In this document: positions 1-5,856 of the stretch, piece after piece | Layout: every line of letters begins with the position of its first letter | How positions within the stretch are numbered: the first letter of the stretch is position 1 | Assembly: GCA_947178455.1 (NCBI GenBank) | Contig: CAMWYI010000078.1 | Coordinates: 1-8,219, forward strand | Reading direction: 5' to 3' | Length of the DNA stretch: 8,219 nucleotides | Source of the DNA: an uncultured Alistipes sp. | Lineage (GTDB): Bacteria > Bacteroidota > Bacteroidia > Bacteroidales > Rikenellaceae | Notes under the pieces: model-generated | The model's database searches: none | What the model was told of the DNA's origin: nothing | Seen by the model: the letters and a program-made list of their open reading frames with translations, nothing else | Made by a program: the position numbers and the translations under genes

Positions 1-137
1 CCCGTTCCCGTGCCGATTTCCAGCACCGTGCCCGACAGCCGTTCCGCCGCCGCGTGGTACGCCAGCAGCGAACGCTGGAACACGAAATTGTCGGATGCTT
101 CCGCCGAAACGCGTTCGGCCGTGCGGAGGTCGGCCAT
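1..137 (-). CDS. Class I SAM-dependent methyltransferase, N-terminal part only
   Basis: The minus strand opens with an ATG at 137 and stays open to the window edge, giving 45 codons. The peptide begins MADLRTAERVSAEASDNFVF and reaches VLEIGTGTG, the glycine-rich motif I that binds S-adenosylmethionine in class I methyltransferases. The preceding stretch (NFVFQRSLLAYHAAAERL) is probably helical and leads into that first strand. The substrate cannot be told, because the motifs that decide it lie outside the window. The start is 2 nt after the stop of the CvfB-like gene, so it is probably translated by coupling and belongs to the same operon. There is no clear Shine-Dalgarno sequence, which is normal in Bacteroidota. 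I am fairly sure of the fold and unsure of the function. Confidence 0.75.
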   Translation of the reverse strand, partial: MADLRTAERVSAEASDNFVFQRSLLAYHAAAERLSGTVLEIGTGT

Positions 138-139
138 CG

Positions 140-976
140 TTATTTCAGGAGTTTGATTCCGTGTTCATCGGCCGCGACGGCGCCGCTTTTCAGCAGCATG
201 CCCAGCGCGCGTTTGAACACTTTTTTGCTCATGCCTGTGCGGCGGGCGATTTCTTCGGGCGTGCTGTCGTCGTTGAGGGCCAGTGTCCCGCCGTTCTCGG
301 TCAAGAGGCGGCGCAGCGTATCGGCCGAATCTTTCACCTGCGCGAATCCCTCGCGTTGCAGGCTCACGTCGATGCGGTTGTCCTCCGTGATGCGGCGCAC
401 GTAGCCCGTCAGCCGGTCGCCGACCGCTACCGGACGGAACAGCTGGTTGCGATAGAGCATTCCCCAATGCCGGTTTTCGACGATTACGCGATACCCCAGC
501 GGACTTTCCGATGCCACGAGCAGTTGCACCTGCTGGCGCGGTTCGACCGTCACGAGGTCGTTATTGATGAACGATTTGAGTTTTTGCGTTGCGACGCAGC
601 GGCCCGTGATGCTGTCTTCGTAAAGATAGACGATGTAGCGGCGTCCCGCCAGCACGCCGCCCTGCTGGTTGCGGTTGGGCAGAAAGAGGTCTTTGCCGTG
701 CAGCCCCCAGTCGAGGAACGCTCCGTGCGCCGTTTTGTCGACCACTTCCAGCCAGCCCGCTTCGCCGACGCGGAGCAGCGGCGTTTCGGTCGTCGCAACC
801 AGCCGGTCTTCCGAATCGTGGTAGATGAAAACCTCCTTTTCGTCGCCCACCTTGTCCGACAGCGACGTGTAGCGGTTGGGCAACAGCACTTCGTTCTCTT
901 CGCCGTCCGTGAGATAGACGCCGTAGTCCGACAGACGGCTAATCGTGAGTTTGCGGGTATGTCCGGCTTTGAGCAT
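140..976 (-). CDS. cvfB: CvfB-like S1-domain / winged-helix RNA-binding protein
   Basis: This 278-residue protein has the layout of the CvfB/YitL family: three S1-like OB folds at about residues 5-63, 70-131 and 147-207, then a small winged-helix domain at about 216-278. Each S1 unit shows the hydrophobic strand pattern typical of the fold, for example YGVYLTDGEENEVLLPNR and GAFLDWGLHGKDLFLP. The end (TPEEIARRTGMSKKVFKRALGMLLKSG) is a convincing helix-turn-helix. Family members are cytoplasmic RNA-binding proteins; Staphylococcus CvfB affects expression of virulence factors. The role in Bacteroidota is not established, so the symbol marks the family rather than a proven function. The gene lies 36 nt downstream of cdaA and 2 nt upstream of a methyltransferase gene, probably in one operon. 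The length is normal and the start ATG lies just before the first S1 strand. Confidence 0.88.
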   Translation of the reverse strand: MLKAGHTRKLTISRLSDYGVYLTDGEENEVLLPNRYTSLSDKVGDEKEVFIYHDSEDRLVATTETPLLRVGEAGWLEVVDKTAHGAFLDWGLHGKDLFLPNRNQQGGVLAGRRYIVYLYEDSITGRCVATQKLKSFINNDLVTVEPRQQVQLLVASESPLGYRVIVENRHWGMLYRNQLFRPVAVGDRLTGYVRRITEDNRIDVSLQREGFAQVKDSADTLRRLLTENGGTLALNDDSTPEEIARRTGMSKKVFKRALGMLLKSGAVAADEHGIKLLK

Positions 977-1012
977 GATTCTTTTCGCGTGCGGCAGGTG
1001 CGGCGTAAACCG

Positions 1013-1813
1013 TTATTGCGCTACCTCTTTTTTCGAGCGTCTGCGCGTCTCGGTCACCGTGCAGGGTTGCAGCAGTTGTTGCAGCCGCGCGGTGTCGATG
1101 TGACGGTACAACTGGCCGTCCTGCGCGACCGAGATGCGCCCGGTTTCCTCCGAAACGACGATGATAATGGCATCCGAGATTTCGCTCATGCCGATAGCCG
1201 CTCGGTGGCGCGTGCCGTAGGATTTGGGCACTTCGCTCTGCGTCACCGGCAGAATGCACTTCGCGGCCACGACTCGGTTGCCCTCGATGATGACGGCTCC
1301 GTCGTGTAGCGGGGCATTCTTGAAAAAGATGTTTTTCAGCAGTGGCGCCGAGACTTTGGCATCGACTGCGATGCCGCTTTCGGCAATTAGCCGCAGGTCG
1401 CTCTGTTGGCGGATGATAATCAGCGCTCCGGTGCGTTCTTCGGCCATTTCGCAGCACGCCGTGACAATGGGTTCGATGTCGGTCTTCGTCCGCGCTTCGG
1501 TCGTCAGGAAGAATTGCGTGAAGAAGTTGAAGAATTTTTGCCGCATGCCGATCATTTGCAGGAAGCGGCGCAATTCGGGTTGGAATACGATGAGCAGCGC
1601 GATGGCACCGACGGAAATCAACTGCCCGAGCATGCTCGACAGCAGCTCCATGTTCAGAGCCCGCACGATGACCCATACCAAATAGACGGCGATGATGCCC
1701 GACAGAATGTACGGAGCATTGGTGCCCTTCGTCATGCGGTAAATCCAGTGCATGAGGAAGGCCACCAGAATGATGTCCAAAAAGTCTACGAATGTGAACG
1801 GTACGAATCCCAT
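1013..1813 (-). CDS. cdaA: Diadenylate cyclase CdaA (c-di-AMP synthase)
   Basis: The 266-residue protein makes cyclic di-AMP from two ATP at the inner membrane. Three hydrophobic segments at about residues 8-26, 33-51 and 62-80 precede a cytoplasmic DAC domain at about 105-235. Both catalytic signatures are intact: DGA at 171-173 (context PLHDGAVII) and RHR at 202-204 (context GTRHRAAIG). This three-helix plus DAC layout and length fit CdaA (also called DacA or YbbP) rather than DisA, which is longer and has helix-hairpin-helix domains. In Firmicutes cdaA is usually followed by the regulator gene cdaR (YbbR domains). Here the upstream neighbour is an OmpH-like lipoprotein gene and the downstream neighbour a CvfB-like gene, so no CdaR partner is visible. 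In Bacteroidota c-di-AMP is expected to affect osmotic and cell-wall homeostasis, but that is inferred from other phyla. Confidence 0.97.
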   Translation of the reverse strand: MGFVPFTFVDFLDIILVAFLMHWIYRMTKGTNAPYILSGIIAVYLVWVIVRALNMELLSSMLGQLISVGAIALLIVFQPELRRFLQMIGMRQKFFNFFTQFFLTTEARTKTDIEPIVTACCEMAEERTGALIIIRQQSDLRLIAESGIAVDAKVSAPLLKNIFFKNAPLHDGAVIIEGNRVVAAKCILPVTQSEVPKSYGTRHRAAIGMSEISDAIIIVVSEETGRISVAQDGQLYRHIDTARLQQLLQPCTVTETRRRSKKEVAQ

Positions 1814-1834
1814 GCCCGAGCGGTTGCGAATCGG

Positions 1835-2422
1835 TTATTTTTTCGCTGCTTTGCGGTCGGCGGCGTAGAGCTCGTTGACCTTCGCGAGGACGGCCGGCGT
1901 GATGTTGAGCGTCGTGTCGGCGTCGATCAAGGCCGAAGCATTGACAATCAGCTTGTACTTTTTGTCCGCATTGATTTCCTGCACGGCGCGTTGCAGCAGG
2001 TCTTGGGCGCGGTTGGTGAATACGTAGTTCTCCTCGTCGAGCGTCTGGGCCTCTTTCTGCGCCGAGCTTTGGTAGGCGGCGACCCGCTTTTCGATGCTCT
2101 GCTGCTGTGCTTGGGCATCGGCCGTCGTAATCAGGCCTTTCTGATATTTCTCCTGCAACTGGGCGGCTTCGGCTTGCAGGTTGCGTTCGCGCTGGGCCCA
2201 GCTTTTCTGTGCCTTTTCCGTCTTCTCTTGGAGTGCGGTACCCTCGTTCTTGTAGAGGTCGCACTGGGCCAGTACGGCTTCGACCTGCACATAGGCGATT
2301 TCGCCCGCGCCCTGTTGTGCGGCGGCCGTTGCGTCGGCGTTTTCGGCAGTCGTTTCTGCGGATTCGGTGCCGCAGGCCATCATGCAAAGAGCCGTTGCGA
2401 GCGTGAAAAGCGTTTTTTTCAT
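1835..2422 (-). CDS. OmpH/Skp-like periplasmic chaperone lipoprotein
   Basis: From the ATG at 2422 the product is 195 residues. It starts MKKTLFTLATALCMMAC, a lipoprotein signal peptide with Cys17 as the likely lipidation site. A low-complexity Ala/Thr/Glu linker follows. Next comes IAYVQVEAVL, the short strand typical of OmpH/Skp proteins, then a long charged, Gln/Ala-rich coiled coil at about 60-140, and a C-terminal part containing YKLIVNASALIDADTTLNITPAVLAKVNELY. The ending resembles the OmpH family pattern, where a strand after the coil is followed by DiT..V...N. Family members trap unfolded outer-membrane proteins in the periplasm. An in-frame ATG at 2431 would add MQT; I prefer 2422 because MKK is the normal lipoprotein start. 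This is the promoter-proximal gene of the minus-strand cluster. Its lipid anchor differs from classic soluble Skp, so a different envelope role is possible. Confidence 0.85.
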   Translation of the reverse strand: MKKTLFTLATALCMMACGTESAETTAENADATAAAQQGAGEIAYVQVEAVLAQCDLYKNEGTALQEKTEKAQKSWAQRERNLQAEAAQLQEKYQKGLITTADAQAQQQSIEKRVAAYQSSAQKEAQTLDEENYVFTNRAQDLLQRAVQEINADKKYKLIVNASALIDADTTLNITPAVLAKVNELYAADRKAAKK

Positions 2423-2466
2423 GGTTTGCAATAGTTGATTGGTTTATTTTCCGTGATTGTGAAACA

Positions 2467-2474
2467 CAAAGGTA
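2467..2474 (-). promoter_or_regulatory. Candidate -7 box for the OmpH-cdaA-cvfB operon
   Basis: On the minus strand this reads TACCTTTG, an exact match to the Bacteroidota -7 consensus TAnnTTTG, about 45 nt before the lipoprotein start. I find no good -33 TTTG at the usual distance, so the call rests on the -7 box and its position. Confidence 0.55.
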
Positions 2475-2486
2475 GAAAAAAATCTT

Positions 2487-2494
2487 TATTTTTG
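2487..2494 (+). promoter_or_regulatory. Candidate -7 box for ruvA
   Basis: The plus strand reads TATTTTTG, which fits TAnnTTTG, and lies 29 nt before the ruvA start. It is only 12 nt from the opposed box for the lipoprotein operon, so the two promoters would be back to back and could interfere. No -33 element is evident. Because the tract is T-rich, a chance match is more likely here than for the minus-strand box. Confidence 0.45.
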
Positions 2495-2523
2495 TGTCGC
2501 TACGAATAAAATAAGGAAAACGT

Positions 2524-3099
2524 ATGTACGAATATATCAGCGGCCGGGTGGCCGAAGTCGCGCCGACTTATGCGGTCATCGACGCGCACGGGGTGGGGTA
2601 CTACCTGCAAATTTCGCTGGAAACGTTCAAAGCCGTCGAGCATGCCGACGAAACGAAACTCTATGTCCATTACATCGTTCGCGAGGACGCGCAGCTGCTT
2701 TTCGGGTTCACCACGAAGGTCGAGCGCGAATTGTTCCGACTGTTGATCGGGGTTTCGGGCGTCGGCGGCAACACCGCCCGCATGATTCTTTCGACTTATT
2801 CGCCTGCCGAATTGCAGAGCATCATCTCGACCGGAAATGCCGGACTGTTGAAGAACGTTAAGGGGCTGGGACTGAAAACGGCCCAAAAAATCATCGTCGA
2901 GCTGACCGGCAAAATGACGGCACTGGGCGGCGACACCGTCGGGGCGGCTGTCGGCGGCGATGCCGACGAGGCGATAGAGGCTTTGGCGATGCTCGGATTC
3001 GCCCGCAGTGCGGCCGAAAAAGCCGTGCGCGCCGTCGTGCACGAAACCCCGTCGGCTTCGGTCGAGGAGTTGGTGCGCATGGCATTGAAACGGCTGTGA
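2524..3099 (+). CDS. ruvA: Holliday junction DNA helicase subunit RuvA
   Basis: RuvA binds four-way Holliday junctions as a tetramer and loads the RuvB motor for branch migration during recombinational repair. The 191-residue product has the three expected parts: an N-terminal OB fold (about 1-62, starting MYEYISGRVAEVAPTYAVID), a tandem helix-hairpin-helix domain with GVSGVGGNTA at 76-85 and VKGLGLKTAQKIIVEL at 112-127, and a C-terminal UBA-like domain III (about 147-191) that contacts RuvB. The length is typical. The start is supported by an AAGGA-like sequence at 2513-2517 and by family alignment at MYEYISG. ruvB is not in the window; separated ruvA and ruvB genes are common in Bacteroidota. 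The gene has its own upstream spacer and diverges from the lipoprotein-cdaA cluster. Confidence 0.98.
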   Translation: MYEYISGRVAEVAPTYAVIDAHGVGYYLQISLETFKAVEHADETKLYVHYIVREDAQLLFGFTTKVERELFRLLIGVSGVGGNTARMILSTYSPAELQSIISTGNAGLLKNVKGLGLKTAQKIIVELTGKMTALGGDTVGAAVGGDADEAIEALAMLGFARSAAEKAVRAVVHETPSASVEELVRMALKRL

Positions 3100-3128
3100 T
3101 TCGGGCACGCTCCTTATTATAATAGGTC

Positions 3129-3165
3129 GCCCGTCGCAGCGGGCAGAGCGGCGGGTGCGACCCGC
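3129..3165 (+). other. Two adjacent GC-rich hairpins downstream of ruvA
   Basis: Hairpin 1 pairs GCCCG at 3129-3133 with CGGGC at 3140-3144. Hairpin 2 pairs GCGGGT at 3151-3156 with ACCCGC at 3160-3165 around a 3-nt loop. A run of six T lies about 11 nt further on (3177-3182), too far away for a standard intrinsic terminator. GGTCGC at 3125-3130 can instead pair with GCGACC at 3157-3162, which would disrupt both small hairpins. This may be a weak ruvA terminator or simply a structured spacer. Confidence 0.4.
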
Positions 3166-3200
3166 GACTTCCCCGATTTTTTACATTGAATAAAAAAACG

Positions 3201-3208
3201 TACATTTG
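3201..3208 (+). promoter_or_regulatory. Candidate -7 box for the FKBP-like lipoprotein pair
   Basis: The sequence TACATTTG matches TAnnTTTG exactly. It lies only 15 nt before the ATG at 3224 and 9 nt before an alternative ATG at 3218, so the leader would be very short. No convincing -33 TTTG is seen, only a T-run at 3177-3182 at roughly the right distance. Confidence 0.5.
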
Positions 3209-3223
3209 CACGATTCCATGCCG

Positions 3224-3820
3224 ATGAAAAAAACATACGCATTGTTCGCGGCGTTGTCGTTGCTGTTCGTTGCTTGCGGCGAGGACGAGGACATCCTCTC
3301 CCAGCAACAGCAGCGCATCGTGTCGTTTCTTACTTCGACGCACACGCCCCGCTTGGTCTCGGAGGCGGAGTTGGAGGAGGACAGCCAGCTGCCGTTCTAT
3401 ACGCAGCCCGCACGAGGCGTTTACCGCTATATTTCCAGCTATTACAACCCCGACCGCGCGACTTGGCCCGAAGTGACGCCGACCTCCGCAGTGTCGGTTA
3501 CGTTCCGCATGTACGAGTTCCGTTATTCGGCCATTACCGACAACACCGTCCCGTTTTTCACCAACGACCCGATGCTCGAATCGCGTTTTTACAACCAGCT
3601 CGGCCTCACGCCGGGCGTGTGGTCGTTCGAGCCTGCGACGTTCGATTTGGCCTCCGACCGCATACTAAACGGCTGGCGCGCCGCGTTAATAGGTTGTCGC
3701 GGCGGGGACGACGTGGAAGTCTATATGACCTACGACCGTGCCTACGGCGACGAGAATTTTTCGGTCGTACCCAAAAACAGCCCCGTAGCCGTGACCTTTA
3801 CGATCGACCGTGTGGAATGA
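3224..3820 (+). CDS. Small lipoprotein with degenerate FKBP-type PPIase fold
   Basis: The 198-residue product starts MKKTYALFAALSLLFVACGE, a lipoprotein signal with Cys18 as the likely lipid site. A Gln/Glu-rich helix follows. The C-terminal half aligns without gaps to the FKBP core: residues 147-175 (ILNGWRAALIGC ... DRAYG) match the family pattern viKGWdegl.gmkvGek ... p.elaYG, and VPKNSPVAVTFTIDRV at 182-197 matches the final IPPnatLvFdVeLl strand. Trp151 and Tyr174 correspond to conserved active-site positions. The usual DG..FDSS segment is not recognisable, so isomerase activity is doubtful and a protein-binding role is possible. I chose the ATG at 3224 over ATG 3218 because it gives an MKK start. 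An upstream in-frame TTG (3206) overlaps the -7 box and is unlikely. The stop overlaps the next start as ATGA, which indicates translational coupling. Confidence 0.8.
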   Translation: MKKTYALFAALSLLFVACGEDEDILSQQQQRIVSFLTSTHTPRLVSEAELEEDSQLPFYTQPARGVYRYISSYYNPDRATWPEVTPTSAVSVTFRMYEFRYSAITDNTVPFFTNDPMLESRFYNQLGLTPGVWSFEPATFDLASDRILNGWRAALIGCRGGDDVEVYMTYDRAYGDENFSVVPKNSPVAVTFTIDRVE

Positions 3821-5379
3821 AAAAAGATGCTATGATACGACGCTTCATGAAATCGACCGGCACCGGATTGTGCGCGGTGCTTGCCGGTGTGCTGACGTTG
3901 GGTTCGTGCGCCAAGGATCCGGCGACGGACGCCACGCAGAACGAAACGAAATCCCTGCGGGCTTGGATGGCCCAACACCGCAAGGATTTGTTGGACAATT
4001 TCCAGCCGGTGGGTAATTCGGGCTATTACGTGGATGTCATTCGCGAGGGTGCGGAGGACGCACGGCCTATCGGCGATACTGCCGTGTGGGTGCGTTTCAA
4101 CGCTACGGTGCGCGACCTCGACGGCAACATCGTGCTGACGCGCAACGCCGACCATGCCAAACTGCTCAACACATTTACTAAATATACCCGTTACGTTCCG
4201 TTTTACCGTTATTGCGGCGCGGAAAACGCCGGTCTGACAGAGGGCGTGTGGTTGGCGATGCACAATCCGCTTTCGCTGGACAACGGCACGCGTACGGCGC
4301 GCTTGCGCATCGGAGCCCAAGCAGACCTGTATCTGCCGTCGATTTTGGTCGGCAGCGTGTCCGCTTCCGGCGGTTACGAGGGCGAAACATCGTTGAGCAG
4401 CGACCGTCCGGTGATTCTGCACATGGAAATTGTTGACACGGTGGCCAATCCGCTCAGCCGCGAGGGGCAAGAGGTCGATGATTTCTGTATGCTCAACGGT
4501 GGATTGTTGCGTTATGTCAAGGCGGGTTCTTCCGAAATTTCGTCCGGCGCCGTGACGATGCCCGAAAAGGCGGGCGACGCCAATCACCCCTATCTTGCGA
4601 CTACGCCGCGTTGGGTTTCGGCGTGCGATTCGGTGGCGCAGCTTTATGTGAACTATCGTTACAATCCGGCGGCGGAGGGTTCGCTCGTGGAGAACGGCGA
4701 CCATTGGAGTTTTCCGGCTATTTATCGAAATAGTTACGCTCCTTACAATGATCCGGCTACCTTGAATAAGAAAATCGACGAAGCATTGGCCACGCGGTTC
4801 CATACCGAGGCGGAACCTTATGTCGGCGTCGAGAATTTGCAGGCCGATTCGGTCGGATTGGACGGCACGGCCAAAATCTGGTACATCGGCCGTTTCCTCG
4901 ACGGGTTCATCTTCGATACCAATATCGACGAGGTGAAAGCGTTGATTTACGACGCGGGTTATGAGTCCGGCAAGGTGTTGTCTTATACGCCGAAAGACGG
5001 CGGATTGATTCAGGCGTTCTATTACACCGTGCCGAAGATGCAATACGGCCAATGGGCGGCACTGATTACCACCTCGACCAACGCTTACGGGTCGTCGGGG
5101 CAGACCGGTTCGTCCACGACCACCACTTCGGGCGGCAATACGTCGAGCTATTACGACTACCTGAATTACATGAACTACATGAATAGCTACTACAATAATT
5201 ATTACGGCGGCTATTACAACAACTATTACGGAGGTTACTATGGCGGTTATTACGGGGGCTACTACGGCGATTACTATTCGTCGGGCACCACGACGCCGAC
5301 CACTACTACGACGACCGTGACGACCGAGATTCCGTCGTTCACGCCGTTGATATTCCAGTTCTACGTCGAGCCGAAATAG
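3817..5379 (+). CDS. Large lipoprotein with two FKBP-like modules and a Tyr/Gly-rich loop insertion
   Basis: The start ATG overlaps the preceding stop, giving 520 residues. A signal peptide ends at LTLGSC with Cys31 as the probable lipid site. Module 1 (about 68-208) shows VRFNATVRDLDGNIVLTRN and ends with PVILHMEIVDTV, resembling the first and last FKBP strands. Module 2 (about 350-518) is clearer: IWYIGRFLDGFIFDTN at 354-369 keeps the FD pair, residues 397-425 align without gaps to the FKBP core up to AYG, and EIPSFTPLIFQFYVE at 504-518 is the closing strand. Between AYG and EIP, where FKBPs normally have a short loop, about 78 residues are inserted: a Ser/Thr/Gly stretch, a YYxx repeat and a Thr run. 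The core Trp is Phe401, so catalysis is uncertain. It is probably anchored to an envelope membrane and works with the smaller lipoprotein encoded just upstream. Confidence 0.76.
   Translation: MKKDAMIRRFMKSTGTGLCAVLAGVLTLGSCAKDPATDATQNETKSLRAWMAQHRKDLLDNFQPVGNSGYYVDVIREGAEDARPIGDTAVWVRFNATVRDLDGNIVLTRNADHAKLLNTFTKYTRYVPFYRYCGAENAGLTEGVWLAMHNPLSLDNGTRTARLRIGAQADLYLPSILVGSVSASGGYEGETSLSSDRPVILHMEIVDTVANPLSREGQEVDDFCMLNGGLLRYVKAGSSEISSGAVTMPEKAGDANHPYLATTPRWVSACDSVAQLYVNYRYNPAAEGSLVENGDHWSFPAIYRNSYAPYNDPATLNKKIDEALATRFHTEAEPYVGVENLQADSVGLDGTAKIWYIGRFLDGFIFDTNIDEVKALIYDAGYESGKVLSYTPKDGGLIQAFYYTVPKMQYGQWAALITTSTNAYGSSGQTGSSTTTTSGGNTSSYYDYLNYMNYMNSYYNNYYGGYYNNYYGGYYGGYYGGYYGDYYSSGTTTPTTTTTTVTTEIPSFTPLIFQFYVEPK
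5188..5277 (+). repeat. In-frame 12-nt repeat coding for YYxx units
   Basis: Residues 458-487 of the large lipoprotein are built from about seven and a half YYxx units, where xx is NN, GG or GD. Codons vary between TAT and TAC and among glycine codons, so the DNA copies are not identical. The peptide pattern seems to be maintained while the DNA drifts, rather than arising from a very recent slippage event. Confidence 0.85.
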
Positions 5380-5396
5380 TCTTTTCGGGTCGTTTC

Positions 5397-5429
5397 GCCC
5401 GTCGAACCGTGCGGTTCGACGGGCTTTTT
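5397..5429 (+). terminator. Intrinsic terminator of the FKBP-like lipoprotein operon
   Basis: A perfect 12-bp stem (5397-5408 with 5413-5424) surrounds the loop GTGC and is followed by five T at 5425-5429. It lies 17 nt after the stop codon at 5379. Confidence 0.93.
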
Positions 5430-5457
5430 CGTGCCCGCGCCGCTTTTTTTGCATTTT

Positions 5458-5490
5458 TTTGCGCGGAAATTTTGCGGTTTCCGAAATTTG
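5458..5490 (+). promoter_or_regulatory. Weak candidate promoter for the small HTH gene
   Basis: A TTTG at 5458-5461 is separated by 21 nt from GAAATTTG at 5483-5490, which matches TAnnTTTG at all but the first base. The predicted leader is about 47 nt. The area is T-rich with two TTTTTTTGC copies (5444-5452 and 5454-5462), so chance matches are possible. Confidence 0.35.
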
Positions 5491-5543
5491 CCCTAAATTA
5501 GTTGTCGGTAATAGCAACGAATAATTCTTAAAAATCCGAAGAT

Positions 5544-5786
5544 ATGATTATTACTTTCAACGAATTGCGCCGCATCAAGGATCGCTTGCCCAGCGGCAGC
5601 TCGCAGCGCATCGCAGACGAATTGGGAATCGACGTGGAAACGGTGCGCAACTATTTCGGCGGCAATCATCAGTCCAACGAGTGCGTAGGGGTTCACTACG
5701 AACCGGGCCCGGACGGAGGCGTCGTGACGCTCGACGACCCGAAAATTTTGGACGTCGCCATGCGTATCTTGGGCGAGCAGCAGTAG
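5544..5786 (+). CDS. Small helix-turn-helix DNA-binding protein
   Basis: The 80-residue product is a stand-alone helix-turn-helix protein. Helix one of the motif is around residues 18-27 (GSSQRIADELG) and the recognition helix around 31-38 (VETVRNYFGG). The C-terminal half (GVHYEPGPDGGVVTLDDPKILDVAMRIL) has a short beta-like stretch and a final helix. From memory, small proteins of this shape beginning with an IKxRLP..S..RIA pattern recur across Bacteroidales as unnamed DNA-binding proteins; I cannot confirm this with a search. The gene has its own terminator. The next gene downstream is dnaK, about 525 nt away and probably independent. The high information content of the N-terminal half and the matching terminator make it a real gene. 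Its targets are unknown, and a nucleoid-like or phage-repressor-like role cannot be ruled out. Confidence 0.75.
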   Translation: MIITFNELRRIKDRLPSGSSQRIADELGIDVETVRNYFGGNHQSNECVGVHYEPGPDGGVVTLDDPKILDVAMRILGEQQ

Positions 5787-5812
5787 GGTGCCGTTCTGCA
5801 AAATTTTCATAG

Positions 5813-5843
5813 GGGTGTCTGTTTCGACAGACACCCTTTTTTT
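5813..5843 (+). terminator. Intrinsic terminator with UUCG tetraloop
   Basis: GGGTGTCTGT (5813-5822) pairs perfectly with ACAGACACCC (5827-5836) around the stable loop TTCG, followed by seven T (5837-5843). It lies 26 nt after the HTH gene stop. Confidence 0.95.
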
Positions 5844-5856
5844 GTGTTTTTCGGAG

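Noticed and set aside
95..1309. A 404-codon plus-strand open frame opposite cvfB and cdaA
   Set aside because: It has no recognisable family, straddles two genes with strong protein evidence on the other strand, and is explained by the codon use of this GC-rich genome.
3274..3816. Extending the large lipoprotein upstream in its own frame to 3274
   Set aside because: The added residues are Arg-rich and overlap the small lipoprotein out of frame. The ATG at 3817 gives a proper lipoprotein signal peptide.
5188..5277. YYxx repeat as a phase-variable slippage tract
   Set aside because: The unit is 12 nt, so copy changes stay in frame, and the codons differ between copies. Length variation is possible, but on/off switching is not.
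5435..5466. A second terminator formed by CCGCGC (5435-5440) and GCGCGG (5461-5466)
   Set aside because: The 6-bp stem has a 20-nt T-rich loop and is not directly followed by a T-run. The strong terminator just upstream already serves this role.
3742..5517. A 591-codon minus-strand open frame opposite the large lipoprotein
   Set aside because: The product is Arg/Val/His-rich and low complexity, as expected for a mirror frame. The plus strand has a signal peptide, FKBP-like cores, an ATGA overlap and a terminator.
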